DNA from: Roseiarcus sp963833955
Lineage (GTDB): Bacteria; Pseudomonadota; Alphaproteobacteria; Rhizobiales; Beijerinckiaceae
NCBI GenBank assembly: GCA_963833955.1
Contig: CAWHZY010000015.1
Location: forward strand, 434,001 to 498,000
DNA: 64,000 bases
Direction: 5' to 3'
The notes under the pieces are model-generated. The model saw only the letters and a program-made list of their open reading frames with translations. It did not search any database and had not been told where the DNA came from. The translations under genes were made by a program, and so were the position numbers. This document shows positions 1-10,095 of this stretch, in pieces. Each line of letters starts with the position of its first letter. The first letter of the stretch is position 1.

Positions 1-81
1 GTTCGAGATTCATCCCGCGATGCAGACCGCGAGTTTGCCCCCCCTGCAACGGTCTCATCGGCGGCTGCGGAGCACAGGCCA

Positions 82-1572
82 ATGAGAGTTTATGGAGTGC
101 TTTTTGGCTCGCTAGTAGGGGCAGCGGTGGTCACGACTTCGGTAGGCGCGGCTCCCGCAAATCCTTCGACAATCACCAGCGTCGACATCACTCGCGTCCT
201 GCCGGTCGGAAGCTACGGCGGCCTTAGCTATCGCTATGTCGAGGGCGTCATTCATGGCGAAGTTTCAGCTGGGGAGCGGGTTGCCGGTTTGAGAGAGCTT
301 GCGGCTGGACGGACCGCCGTTCCTTATCACGTCTTCTTCCATATCGTCGCGCCGGAAGCCGCATCCGAGGCGGACACCATTGTCGTCGAGACGACCAATC
401 GCGGCAGGAGCATTGTTCCAGGCGTGATCGGCGTCGCCAAGGGTCCGACCGCCGCCGAGCCCGCGGCGAGCGCCATCGGTGACGGCTTTCTCCTCGGCCA
501 TCGGATCTCCATCGCCGCGGTCCAGTGGCAAACGGTTCTTACCGCCGGCGTGCCCCAGAGCGCGCAGGGGATCGGAGAAGTTGCCGTCCGAGATTTTGGC
601 CGCTGGCTTGGCGGCGCATTCCGAAGTGGGGACGCTCCCTTGCCAATCTTCCGCCACCGTACCCTGGCCGGTGTGAGCCAAGCCGCGTGGTTCGTGAACA
701 GCTTCATTGCCGAAGGCTTCAACGTCGATCCCGAGACCGGCCGCGCTGTCTATCAGGGAGCGTTTACCCGGAACGGCAATGGGGTCGTGCTGGCGATCAA
801 CGGATTCGCGGCGGAACACGAGCAGTTTCCCTATGCCCGAGCGGATCGAGCGCCGCTCACGCCGGACGAACTCCTATCCCGCCCCGCGAGCGATCCGGAA
901 CTGGTCGATGTGATCTCGCTCACCGACTTCTACCGGCTGCGCGCCAGCATATCCGCCCGAGCGCCCGCGCCTCCGGGGCTGCACCGTTATGCGACAGCGG
1001 CCCCTCACGCCTCGGGCGCTGGCGCGCTTCCTGAGGTCGTCTTCGGAAACATGAAATGCAACGGCGGCGCGCCAATCTCGCTAAGCAAGGTCAGAGACGC
1101 GCTGTATCTTCGTCCGCTCATTCTGGGCCTAATGGCTTCGATCAGCGGCACGGGCGCAGCCAAGCGCGCTCTCCCGCCGGACGCTCTCTTCGCGCTGGAG
1201 CCTGTCTCGGACGAACTCGAGGGCGTGAACCGGCTGGATGGAACGCCGCTCTGGACGCCTAAGAGCGCCCCCAACGGCATGCCGATCGGCGGTATTCCGA
1301 CGCTCGAGGCCGCTCTTCCGCTTGGGCTCCCGCGACCGATCGCGCTAGCGCCGGCGAAGATCGCCTCGATCAACGACACCTGCGGCAATTTCTCAGGATG
1401 GGAGACTTTCTCGGTCGCCGAGCTTACGCGCCGCTATGGCCGGCGCGCGAATTACATCGAGATGGCGCGCCAAAAAGCCGCAGATCTTGTCGCAGCCGGC
1501 TATCTGCTCGCCCAAGATGAGGCGACTGCAATACGCGAAATCGAGGCGCAGCTTCCCGAGAATTACCGGTAG
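82..1572 (+). CDS. Secreted alpha/beta-hydrolase domain protein
   Basis: The 496-residue product starts with a signal peptide (hydrophobic stretch at about residues 5-22, ending VGAAPA) and so should act outside the cytoplasm. The rest resembles the family named 'alpha/beta hydrolase domain' (PF20091 type): an N-terminal beta-rich part and a nucleophile-elbow-like G-V-S-Q at residues 197-200, with Ser199 the likely nucleophile. The substrate is unknown; the family is usually annotated only as a putative hydrolase. It stands alone, converging on pheA with a 9-base gap. Identification comes from family resemblance by eye, so the hydrolase label is moderate and any specificity unsupported. Confidence 0.7.
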   Translation: MRVYGVLFGSLVGAAVVTTSVGAAPANPSTITSVDITRVLPVGSYGGLSYRYVEGVIHGEVSAGERVAGLRELAAGRTAVPYHVFFHIVAPEAASEADTIVVETTNRGRSIVPGVIGVAKGPTAAEPAASAIGDGFLLGHRISIAAVQWQTVLTAGVPQSAQGIGEVAVRDFGRWLGGAFRSGDAPLPIFRHRTLAGVSQAAWFVNSFIAEGFNVDPETGRAVYQGAFTRNGNGVVLAINGFAAEHEQFPYARADRAPLTPDELLSRPASDPELVDVISLTDFYRLRASISARAPAPPGLHRYATAAPHASGAGALPEVVFGNMKCNGGAPISLSKVRDALYLRPLILGLMASISGTGAAKRALPPDALFALEPVSDELEGVNRLDGTPLWTPKSAPNGMPIGGIPTLEAALPLGLPRPIALAPAKIASINDTCGNFSGWETFSVAELTRRYGRRANYIEMARQKAADLVAAGYLLAQDEATAIREIEAQLPENYR

Positions 1573-1581
1573 GGCTGCATG

Positions 1582-2442
1582 CTAATTTGACCGGGCCTGC
1601 GACTCGCTCCGGTAAGGATGCGCCGGGTAGACGCCCAGAATACGCACCTCGCGGGAGAAGAATTTGAGTTCCTCCAGGGCGCGTGCGAGCGGCAGGTCCT
1701 CGGGGTGTCCATCGACGTCGGCGAGGAACTGGGTCGCGGTAAACTCCCCGCCTTCCATGTAGCTCTCGAGCTTGGTCATATTGACGCTGTTGGTGGCGAA
1801 GCCGCCAAGCGCCTTGTAGAGCGCGGCCGGCACGTTGCGGACGCGAAAGACGAAGGTCGTCACCACCGGTCCTCCCCCCGCCGATGTCCAGAGTTCGTCT
1901 CTCGACAGCACGACGAAACGGGTCGTGTTGTGGCTCTCATCCTCGACATCCGAGGCCAGCGTCTGGAGGCCGTAGATCTCACCTGCCAGCCGGGGCGCGA
2001 GCGCCGCGCGGCTCTTGTCCGCCCATTCCGCGACTTCGCGCGCCGCGCCGGCCGTATCGCCGGCGACGACGGGCTGGAGCTTATAACGGCGGATGATGTT
2101 CCGGCACTGGCCGAGCGCATGGGTGTGGCTATAGACGGCTTTCAGGTCCTCGATGCGCGCGCCCGGAACCGCCAGCAATTGAAAGTGAATCGGCAGAAAG
2201 GTCTCGCCGACGATGTGCAGCCCGGACGCGGGTAGGAGCGCATGAATGTCGGCGACTCGTCCGGCGATCGAATTCTCGATCGGGATCATGGCGAGTTGGG
2301 CGGCGCCGTCCTGCACGGCCGCGAAAGCGTCTTCGAAGCTCGGGCGAGGCAGCGGGTTCAGGCCCGGAAAATTCTCGGCGCAGGCGATATGCGAATTGGC
2401 CCCGGGTTCTCCCTGATAAGCGATGGATAGCTCTGTTTTCAT
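1582..2442 (-). CDS. pheA: Prephenate dehydratase
   Basis: Converts prephenate to phenylpyruvate, the committed step of phenylalanine synthesis, in the cytoplasm. The 286-residue length fits a monofunctional enzyme: catalytic domain at about residues 4-180 with the ENSIAGR segment (56-62) and the diagnostic T-R-F triad at 174-176, then an ACT regulatory domain at about 195-275 (GGFATNSVNMTKLES region). The ACT domain suggests feedback control by phenylalanine. Its start codon overlaps the kdsB stop by 4 bases, so the two are translationally coupled, the usual arrangement in Rhizobiales. No defect seen. Confidence 0.96.
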   Translation of the reverse strand: MKTELSIAYQGEPGANSHIACAENFPGLNPLPRPSFEDAFAAVQDGAAQLAMIPIENSIAGRVADIHALLPASGLHIVGETFLPIHFQLLAVPGARIEDLKAVYSHTHALGQCRNIIRRYKLQPVVAGDTAGAAREVAEWADKSRAALAPRLAGEIYGLQTLASDVEDESHNTTRFVVLSRDELWTSAGGGPVVTTFVFRVRNVPAALYKALGGFATNSVNMTKLESYMEGGEFTATQFLADVDGHPEDLPLARALEELKFFSREVRILGVYPAHPYRSESQARSN

Positions 2443-3182
2443 GCGTGCTTCCCAAGCGCGAGCATTTCGCGCGCGCGTTCCAGTTCTCGCGGGCCGTCAA
2501 CGCCGAGCGGCGCGGTGTCGACGAGCGCGACATCGATCCGCATGCCGGCCTCGAGCGCCCGCAATTGCTCGAGTTTCTCGCGCTTCTCGAGCGGCGAAGG
2601 GGGCAAGCCGACAAATCGCCGAAGCGCGTCGCGGCGATAAGCGTAAAGACCGATATGGTGCAACAGCCGTCCCTCGCCCCAGGGAGCGCGGGCGCGAGTG
2701 AAATAGAGCGCCCTTAACCGGCTCGCGTCGAGTTCGGTCGCGATCACCTTGACGACGTTGGGATCGTCCTTCTCCTGTTCGCGGGTGATCGGCGTCGCGA
2801 GCGTCGCGATGTCGACCGCGCGCTCCGCAAGGGGGCCAAGACAGGCGCGAACGATCGAAGGCTCGATGGTCGGCAGGTCGCCCTGAACGTTGACCACGAC
2901 ATCGTGAACGCCGCCGGCGTCGACCAGGCCCAACGCCTCGAAAATGCGGTCGGACCCGGAGGCGTGATCGGAACGGGTCATGATCGCCTTGCCGCCGGCC
3001 GAGGCGACCGCCTCCAGGACGCGCGGATCGTCCGTCGCCACCCAGACCGGTCCGATATCCGCCTCCGTCGCCCGGCGCCAGACATGCAGGATCATCGGCG
3101 CGCCGTTGATGTCGGCGAGCGGCTTTCCGGGCAGGCGGGTCGCGTTCATGCGCGCGGGGATGAGGACGATGGGGTTGGCCAT
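2439..3182 (-). CDS. kdsB: 3-deoxy-manno-octulosonate cytidylyltransferase
   Basis: Activates Kdo with CTP to CMP-Kdo for lipopolysaccharide inner-core synthesis. The 247-residue protein has the family's N-terminal nucleotide-binding signature (IPARMNATRLPGKPL, residues about 7-21), the metal-binding QGDLPTIEP segment near residue 100 and the downstream HHIGLYAYR segment. Length is normal. First gene of the kdsB-pheA pair, 142 bases from the divergent cytochrome c gene; the promoters of both directions must lie in that gap. Confidence 0.97.
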   Translation of the reverse strand: MANPIVLIPARMNATRLPGKPLADINGAPMILHVWRRATEADIGPVWVATDDPRVLEAVASAGGKAIMTRSDHASGSDRIFEALGLVDAGGVHDVVVNVQGDLPTIEPSIVRACLGPLAERAVDIATLATPITREQEKDDPNVVKVIATELDASRLRALYFTRARAPWGEGRLLHHIGLYAYRRDALRRFVGLPPSPLEKREKLEQLRALEAGMRIDVALVDTAPLGVDGPRELERAREMLALGKHA

Positions 3183-3324
3183 CAGTTTCGATTAAGCCAA
3201 ATTCGGAGAACGACGGCTTATACGTGTTGCCAAGGCGAGCGCAAAGCGGCTAATCAACGATACAAAACAAACGTCCCGCCGGGCTCCCCCAACCTCACTC
3301 CAGCTGACGAAAGTCCCTTCGCCC

Positions 3325-3864
3325 ATGGACCACGTGAATGTGAACCGGTTTGCGCTTTCGGCGCTCGGGGCGGTGTTGTTCGTCATGCTGCTCACGGCCT
3401 TCAGCAATCTCCTCCTGTCGCCGCGAACCCCCAAGGTTCCCGGCTTCGCGCTGCCGACCTCCGCCCCGGCGACCGCCAGCGCCGCCGCGCCCGCGGCGGC
3501 GCCGGAAGAGCCGCTGCCGGCGCTGCTTGCCAAGGCCGACGCCAAGAAGGGCCAGGAGGACGCCAAGGTCTGCGAGACCTGCCACAACTTCCAGGAGGGC
3601 AAGGGCCCGAAAATCGGGCCGGACCTGTGGGGCGTCGTCGGCCGCAAGGTCGCTTCGGTCCCGGGCTTCGCCTTTTCCAACTCGCTCAAAGGCGTGAGCG
3701 GCGACTGGACGTATGAACTCCTGAACAAGTGGATCACAGATCCGAAAGCGATGGCCTCCGGGACGAAGATGACGTTCCCCGGCGAAAAGAGTCCACATAG
3801 GCGAGCCGACATCCTGGCCTATTTGCAGACGCTCTCCGACAAGCCCGTCCCGTTCCCGAAGTAA
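3325..3864 (+). CDS. Membrane-anchored class I cytochrome c (CycM-like)
   Basis: A 179-residue protein with an uncleaved N-terminal anchor (hydrophobic residues about 9-31), an Ala/Pro-rich linker (about 45-65) and one cytochrome c domain with the heme motif CETCH at residues 83-87. A candidate axial Met lies in the MASGTKMTF region near residue 150. By family knowledge such proteins pass electrons between the bc1 complex and terminal oxidase on the periplasmic face. Its place divergent from kdsB-pheA matches cycM in Rhizobiales. The linker composition and length are typical of membrane-tethered c552-type cytochromes. Confidence 0.9.
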   Translation: MDHVNVNRFALSALGAVLFVMLLTAFSNLLLSPRTPKVPGFALPTSAPATASAAAPAAAPEEPLPALLAKADAKKGQEDAKVCETCHNFQEGKGPKIGPDLWGVVGRKVASVPGFAFSNSLKGVSGDWTYELLNKWITDPKAMASGTKMTFPGEKSPHRRADILAYLQTLSDKPVPFPK

Positions 3865-3935
3865 CGCCCCCGCTTGAGCGGTTCGTGCAACCTCGAGGCG
3901 AGTTCGCCGCGAGGCTAGACGCCAATAAACGCGCC

Positions 3936-3989
3936 TAAACGCTAGTAAATGTTAGTAAAAGGGCTAGCGTTTACTAGCGTTTATTTTTT
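3936..3989 (+). terminator. Perfect 14-bp hairpin followed by T-tract
   Basis: Bases 3936-3949 (TAAACGCTAGTAAA) are the exact reverse complement of 3970-3983, with a 20-base loop, and are followed by six T. It lies 72 bases after the cytochrome c stop, so it can serve as its rho-independent terminator. The AT-rich stem and repeated 'GCTAGT/TTAGTAAA' units are unusual for a GC-rich genome. Confidence 0.6.
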
Positions 3990-4812
3990 CGAATCGGGAC
4001 TTTTCAATGGGTTACGCTCAATTCGAATAAGAGAATTCCCCCGGCGACAGGAACTCGCGTCGGAGGTTGTGCGAAACACCCGTCCCCCCGGCGTTCTTCT
4101 GCCCTTCCGCCACCGGTCTTGAAGGCATGGCCATTCGTTCTCCCAGCCGATCCTCGGAGCCCAGGATTTTTGCTTCAGCAGAAATATATACGCTGAGATT
4201 CCGGATTTGTCAATGAATTGCGTTGGCGTCGCAGGTCGGTCAACGGTCGACCCACAGGCGCCACGGCTGCGCCACCCGTTTTCTCCCGCCGCAAGGGATC
4301 GCGCCGCGTTTCAGAGCCGCTGCCGCCGCCGACCGCGCTGACGGCAAGCTCATGGACGCCAGGTCCAAACGCGCCCAAAGCCCTGTCAGGCGCCTAGGGA
4401 AGGTGGCAATTCGGTTGAATTTTCCGACGCGATCCATCGCCCGCCGACAGAAATGCCTCTTTCGGGACGCCCTTTCACTCGTGCCCGGTCCTTTGAAGAC
4501 GCGTCTATAGCCCGATCGAAGGGCGCCCTTCCGGACGCCCTTTGAACCGCGTCGCCGCGCTCAACGAGCGCGAGCGACAATTGGCCGCATCAACTCAAAC
4601 GCAACCTGCGCTTAAGCGCACTGTCGGCTTGCAAGCCGAAACGGGTGAGCCACCCCCGGCGCCGCCCCGCCCAACCCGCCAGGGCGGCCGCATCTCGACG
4701 CCGTCACACGCGCATGTGACCCGGGCTGCTAATTTCAGCCTTGTAATGTTCAAACCGAAGCTGGATGTTTTCGAACGGCGCGAACCGGCGGCGGCGGCGC
4801 GGGGGGGCGGCC
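3990..4812. other. Long intergenic stretch without a gene
   Basis: About 820 bases with no convincing gene. Short open frames here lack codon bias or homology that I recognise. Bases 4439-4545 contain a motif (GGACGCCCTTT, twice) that recurs near 54680, 27500 and 51900 and belongs to a dispersed intergenic repeat. The promoter of the PEP-CTERM gene should lie towards the 3' end. Confidence 0.6.
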
Positions 4813-7654
4813 ATGAAATCCATGCATCATTCAATTTTGACCCGCGCGTTGATGACCGGCGTTGCGTCGCTGGCCTTGGTGATGGTGGGCGCCGCGGGGG
4901 TTCGCGCGGACATCGTGACTGTCCAAGGCGATGACGGCGCAGCGGGCGCGGATGGCGTCAATCCAGGCGATTCCGGCTTGCCGGGCGGCGACGGCGAGAC
5001 GGTTTCCGCCAGCGCAGGGAGTACGCAACCGATCACAGCGCCCCTGAATAAGGCCACGGCGACCGGCGGAAATGGCGGTCAAGGCGGCACCGGCGCCGTC
5101 GGCGGCAACGGCGGCAATGGCGGCAATGGGGGCGCTTCGAACGCTATGGCATCGACTGCCATTGTTTCCGGTCCGGCGGAAGCGGACGCCTATTCTTACG
5201 GCGGGAGCGGTGGCGCTGGCGGTGGCGCGGGGGACGCTGTCATTCGGGACACTGGGACAGGTGGCCAGGGAGCCGATGCTACTGCTCAAAGCTCCGCAAT
5301 GAATTCGAGCGCCAGTTCTGTGGTCAGCTCAGCCACCGCGATAGGCGGCTCAGGAGGTTCGAGCGGCTTTAATGGCAACTCTGGCGCCGCCGGGTCAGGC
5401 GCCGCAGCCACCGCTGTTGCAGGAGGTAGGTCAACGGATGGCGTCGTGACCATCTCAGCCTCCGCGACTGGCGGTGCAGGGGGAAGCGCCGTTAACGTTA
5501 ACGGTTTCGAAGGTTTGGCCGGGCCAGGGGGGTCGGCGAACGCTCAGGCAACCGGAAGTTCGGCGGGAAATGTTAATGTCTCAAGTTCTGCGGTTGGTGG
5601 CACGGGCGGCTCCAGCGACTCTAACGACGCCGATGGTGGCGCAGGCGGCGCTGCAGGGGCCCAGGCGACGGGCACTTCAGCAGCGGGCAACGCCACAGTT
5701 CTGACCTCCGCAAAGGGCGGTTCGGGTGGCTTCATAAATGGCAATGCTTGCTGCTTCGGTCGAGCAGGGGGTGACGCCGATGCGACTGGTGTCGCATCCG
5801 CAGGGGGTTCCGGAAGCGCCTCGGCGGCGGTGACGGCAACCGGCGGGGACGGCGGCGGTGGGATTGGTTTCGCTGGCGGGGATGGCGGCACGGCGACGGC
5901 GACTGGGTATCGCAACCGCGCTCGGAAGCGGTGCGGCGACGGTTAGCGCGACAGCAATCGGCGGATCGGGTGCGACTGCCAACATCTTTCCCGGCTTTGG
6001 TACTGAGGGCGCGGGCGGGGCGCCGATGCTAGCGCAGCAGCACAACCACAGCTTACGGGTCCGGCGATGCATCGTCATCTGCGATCGCTGCTGGCGGTGC
6101 GGGCGCCTTCGGCCGGAACGGGGGCGGCCGGGCGGGTCGGGGACTGCCGAGGCAACGGGCAGTTCGGGAACGGGCAACGTTACAGTCTCCGCAAGCGCGA
6201 CCGGAGGTGCGGGCGGGGATAGTCTCCTCGACTCGTCTGGTGCCGGGCCAGGCGGGGCAGGTGGCGACGCCACCGCCAGCAGCAAAGCGTCGTCAAGTGG
6301 TTCAGGCGGCGTGTCATCGTCCGCAAGCGCGACCGGAGGTGGGAGCGGAACATCCCTTGGGTCAAGTGCCGGCGCGGCCGGCAGTGCATCCGCGACCAGC
6401 GCCGCGACATCCGGTGGCTCCGGTGGTGTGAATTCGACAGCGACCGCCGACGGCGGCACGGCCGGTGATAGTTTTGCGGACTTTGGATTTGGGCCCGGCG
6501 TCGCCGGCGGGGAGGCGGACGCGACTAGCCTCGCCACATCGAATGGCTCCGGCTCGGCCAGTTCCAAGGCGATGGCAGCCGGTGGCGGGGGGGATCATCC
6601 CCGCTCGAAACGCCAGGCACTGGCGGCGACGCGTTCGCAATCAGTACGACGATCGCCAGGGGCTCGGGCGGTGCATCATCTTCGGCAATCGCAGGCGGGG
6701 GTGGGGGCGGCAATGATGAATTTTTCGGACCTGGCGGTGACGGCGGCGACGCTTCGGCCGTGGCAAATGCGACTGCGGCGGCCGGCGGGACGGCGATTGC
6801 CAAGGCGGTCGCGACGGGCGGTGTTGCCGGCAGGTGCGGGGGTTCCTCCGGCAGCTACCGGCGCCGCATACGCAACCTCGAACGCCACGACCGCAAAAGG
6901 CGCGTTGGCTCAAGCGCAATCGACAGCCGCTCGGATCGAGCGGACAGGCTCAGTCGACCGCAAAGACGCAGTCTTGCCGGCGTCAGCGTTCAGTCGTCGG
7001 CTGGTGCGCCGACCGGCGGCGGCACGGCGACGACCAATGCGATCGCGCAGGGTGGCGCCGGTCAGGCCTTCGTCAATCCTGGCCAGACGGCTTATGCTTT
7101 CTCGACCGCGCTTCCCGACAAGGGTTACGCCACGACGCTGATCGACGGCGCGAGCCATGTCGAGAGCGCCCTGCTTGGGGCCGCGCGACGCTGTGTTCGG
7201 GACGGCGATCCTGGGCGCCAATTACGCTCCAGACGGCGGCGGGGAGAGCAACACCTACAGCGCGACCTCGACCTTCGATTTCGGCTATCGGGGCGACCTG
7301 CAGCTTGGTCTGATCGATAGTCAGCTTACGGGCTTTTCCTCCGGCGCGGGCTTCCAGTCGATGGAATTCACCATCACCGCCGATGGCGTCGAAATTCTCG
7401 ATACGACTTTCCGGAGCCTGGCGGTCGCCGAGAGTTTCTTCCACGACGATGTCATCGATCTGGGGTCCGCCCTCGGGCCTAACATTGATTTGACATTCGG
7501 CTACACGCTTGTCGCCGACGGGCCGGGCGGCTTTGGCTTCGACTTCGCCGTTGGCGGCGCGGTTCCCGAGCCTTCGACCTGGGCGATGATGCTGGTCGGG
7601 TTCGCGGGCCTCGGTTTCATGGGCCGGCGCAGACAGGCGGCGTGGGCGGTTTAG
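4813..7654 (+). pseudogene. Glycine-rich PEP-CTERM surface protein, multiply frameshifted
   Basis: One ancestral reading of about 945 codons can be followed through the region. It opens with a signal peptide (MKSMHHSILTRAL.. to VRADI), continues through a long low-complexity domain rich in Gly, Ala, Ser and Thr (units such as ATGGAGGS, SASATGG) and ends in a PEP-CTERM anchor: VPEPSTWAMM, a hydrophobic helix, then GRRR at about 7562-7635. This signal is processed by exosortase in exopolysaccharide producers. Coding phase alternates between two frames with breaks near 5905, 6040, 6125, 6590, 6833, 6980 and 7185, mostly at G or C runs. Either the gene is decayed or these are base-call indels in repetitive GC-rich DNA. 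The first ATG of the frame at 4765 was rejected because the signal peptide begins at 4813. Confidence 0.75.
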
Positions 7655-7864
7655 CGGCGAGCGCCGCTCGCATCGATCAGGGAGTCTCGCCGGCTGGCCG
7701 TTCGCGAAACACCGCAAGCGTGTGCGTCCAATCGTCCTCATCCATCTTTGTCGACATCGGCTCCGGCCCCTGATTCGGTCGGAGTTCCTATGAATCATGC
7801 CCAATTCAACGAAGGAATCCCAAAAAACACCATCTGTCGAAATTTCGTCCACACGGCCTAACTA

Positions 7865-8912
7865 GAGCATTTTCAGGTCTGACGGAATCTGGGGATTCCT
7901 TTTGGCTTGCGGCCATGATTCTTTGCGCCGGTCGAATTGGCGCTGGGGAGCATCATGGGCGTGGCTTATTCGCAGGACCTTCGGGATCGGGTGATGGCGG
8001 CGGTGGACTGCGGGTTGGGCGTGTATTCGGCCGCGCCGCTGTTTCGGGTCAGCGTGTCGTACATCTACAAGGCGCTCGGCCGGCGTCGGGCGACCGGCGA
8101 TGTGACGGCCCACAAGTCGGGCGGCGGGCCGAAGCCGAAGCTTGCCGCCTATGACGAGGCGTTGCGCGCTCAGGTGGCGCAGAAAGGCGATGTCACGCTC
8201 ATTGAACTGCAAGCGTGGCTTGCCGGCGATCATGCGGTGAAAGTCAGCGTCGGTTGTCTTTGGGCGCGGGTCCGGCATCTTGGGCTGACGCTCAAAAAAA
8301 GTCACAACGCGCCGCAGAGCAGGATCGTGCCGACGTAGCGGAAGCTCGCGAGCAATGGCGGGCGCAGCAGGGCGAATGGCGGCCGAACAATCTTGTGTTT
8401 GTCGACGAAACCGGCGCGTCGACCAAAATGACCCGGCTCTACGGCCGATGCCCGCGCGGCGAGCGCCTGGTCGCGCCGGTTCCGTGGGGCCATTGGAAGA
8501 CCACGACCTTCATCGGCGCGCTGCGGCAGGACGGTCTGGTCGCGCCTTGCGCGTTCGACGGGCCGATCAACGGCGAGAAGTTCCGCGCCTGGGTCGAGCA
8601 GTTTCTCGCTCCCGAGCTCAAGCCCGGCGACATCGTCATCCTGGACAATCTGCCAAGCCACAAGGTCGAGGGCGTCAGAACGGCGATCGAGAACGCCGGC
8701 GCCCGACTGCTCTACTTGCCTTCCTACAGTCCCGATCTCAACCCGATCGAGCAGTGGTTCGCCAAACTCAAGGCCCTGCTGCGCAAAGCCGAGGCGCGAA
8801 CCTTCGACGCCCTGATCCAGGCCATCGCAAGCGCGCTCGAAACCTTCACCCCCGACGAATGCGCAAACTATCTCGCAAACTCAGGATATCGCCGCCAATA
8901 ATGAAAATGCTC
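7865..8912 (+). mobile_element. IS630-family insertion sequence, copy 1
   Basis: A 1048-bp element with inverted ends (GAGCATTTTCA at the left, TGAAAATGCTC at the right) flanked on both sides by TA (7863-7864 and 8913-8914), the standard IS630/Tc1-mariner target. It carries one transposase gene in two overlapping frames. It is identical to copy 2 as far as I can compare except T7938, which is C in the other copy. Confidence 0.95.
7955..8901 (+). CDS. IS630 transposase (two frames joined by -1 frameshift), copy 1
   Basis: The first frame (7955-8338, 127 aa) carries the helix-turn-helix domain (YSQDLRDRVMAAVD..., RVSVSYIYKALGRRR). The second frame runs to 8901 and carries the DDE catalytic core: FVDETG, ILDNLPSHK and SPDLNPIEQW supply the two Asp and the Glu. 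The frames overlap at seven A residues (8294-8300, CTC AAA AAA AGT), a slippery site for programmed -1 frameshifting, as known in some IS630 elements. The same arrangement is intact in both copies, which argues that the frame change is functional rather than damage. Confidence 0.92.
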
Positions 8913-8914
8913 TA

Positions 8915-9962
8915 GAGCATTTTCAGGTCTGACGGAATCTGGGGATTCCTTTTGGCTTGCGGCCATGATTCTTTGCGCCGGTCGAATCGGCGCTGGGGAG
9001 CATCATGGGCGTGGCTTATTCGCAGGACCTTCGGGATCGGGTGATGGCGGCGGTGGACTGCGGGTTGGGCGTGTATTCGGCCGCGCCGCTGTTTCGGGTC
9101 AGCGTGTCGTACATCTACAAGGCGCTCGGCCGGCGTCGGGCGACCGGCGATGTGACGGCCCACAAGTCGGGCGGCGGGCCGAAGCCGAAGCTTGCCGCCT
9201 ATGACGAGGCGTTGCGCGCTCAGGTGGCGCAGAAAGGCGATGTCACGCTCATTGAACTGCAAGCGTGGCTTGCCGGCGATCATGCGGTGAAAGTCAGCGT
9301 CGGTTGTCTTTGGGCGCGGGTCCGGCATCTTGGGCTGACGCTCAAAAAAAGTCACAACGCGCCGCAGAGCAGGATCGTGCCGACGTAGCGGAAGCTCGCG
9401 AGCAATGGCGGGCGCAGCAGGGCGAATGGCGGCCGAACAATCTTGTGTTTGTCGACGAAACCGGCGCGTCGACCAAAATGACCCGGCTCTACGGCCGATG
9501 CCCGCGCGGCGAGCGCCTGGTCGCGCCGGTTCCGTGGGGCCATTGGAAGACCACGACCTTCATCGGCGCGCTGCGGCAGGACGGTCTGGTCGCGCCTTGC
9601 GCGTTCGACGGGCCGATCAACGGCGAGAAGTTCCGCGCCTGGGTCGAGCAGTTTCTCGCTCCCGAGCTCAAGCCCGGCGACATCGTCATCCTGGACAATC
9701 TGCCAAGCCACAAGGTCGAGGGCGTCAGAACGGCGATCGAGAACGCCGGCGCCCGACTGCTCTACTTGCCTTCCTACAGTCCCGATCTCAACCCGATCGA
9801 GCAGTGGTTCGCCAAACTCAAGGCCCTGCTGCGCAAAGCCGAGGCGCGAACCTTCGACGCCCTGATCCAGGCCATCGCAAGCGCGCTCGAAACCTTCACC
9901 CCCGACGAATGCGCAAACTATCTCGCAAACTCAGGATATCGCCGCCAATAATGAAAATGCTC
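8915..9962 (+). mobile_element. IS630-family insertion sequence, copy 2 (tandem)
   Basis: Second 1048-bp copy, directly abutting the first through a single shared TA (8913-8914) and flanked on the right by TA 9963-9964. The junction therefore reads as one palindrome, GAAAATGCTC-TA-GAGCATTTTC. One base differs from copy 1 (C8988). Confidence 0.95.
9005..9951 (+). CDS. IS630 transposase (two frames joined by -1 frameshift), copy 2
   Basis: Same protein as copy 1: HTH-bearing first frame 9005-9388 and DDE-bearing second frame ending at 9951, with the seven-A slippery site at 9344-9350. The only difference found between the copies lies upstream of the gene start, so both transposases should be identical and potentially active. 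Confidence 0.92.
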
Positions 9963-10095
9963 TAGTTAGACGTTTGCGCAAAGCGAGGCGCCCATATCGC
10001 CACAACCTCGGAAAGGTTCGAAACGTTCCAATGCGAGCTGCGCTTGCGCGACCGGGAGAGCGAGAAACCAAAGACTCGCGCCAACTTACGCAGTT

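Noticed and set aside
4813..7654. Gly-rich repeat region as a CRISPR or minisatellite array
   Set aside because: The periodicity is at protein level (Gly/Ala/Ser codons) and bounded by a signal peptide and PEP-CTERM anchor.
7677..7757. Tiny minus-strand frame starting MSTKMDEDDWTHTLAVF
   Set aside because: Might be the N-terminus of a lost transposase beside the IS630 pair, but 26 codons are too few to support it.
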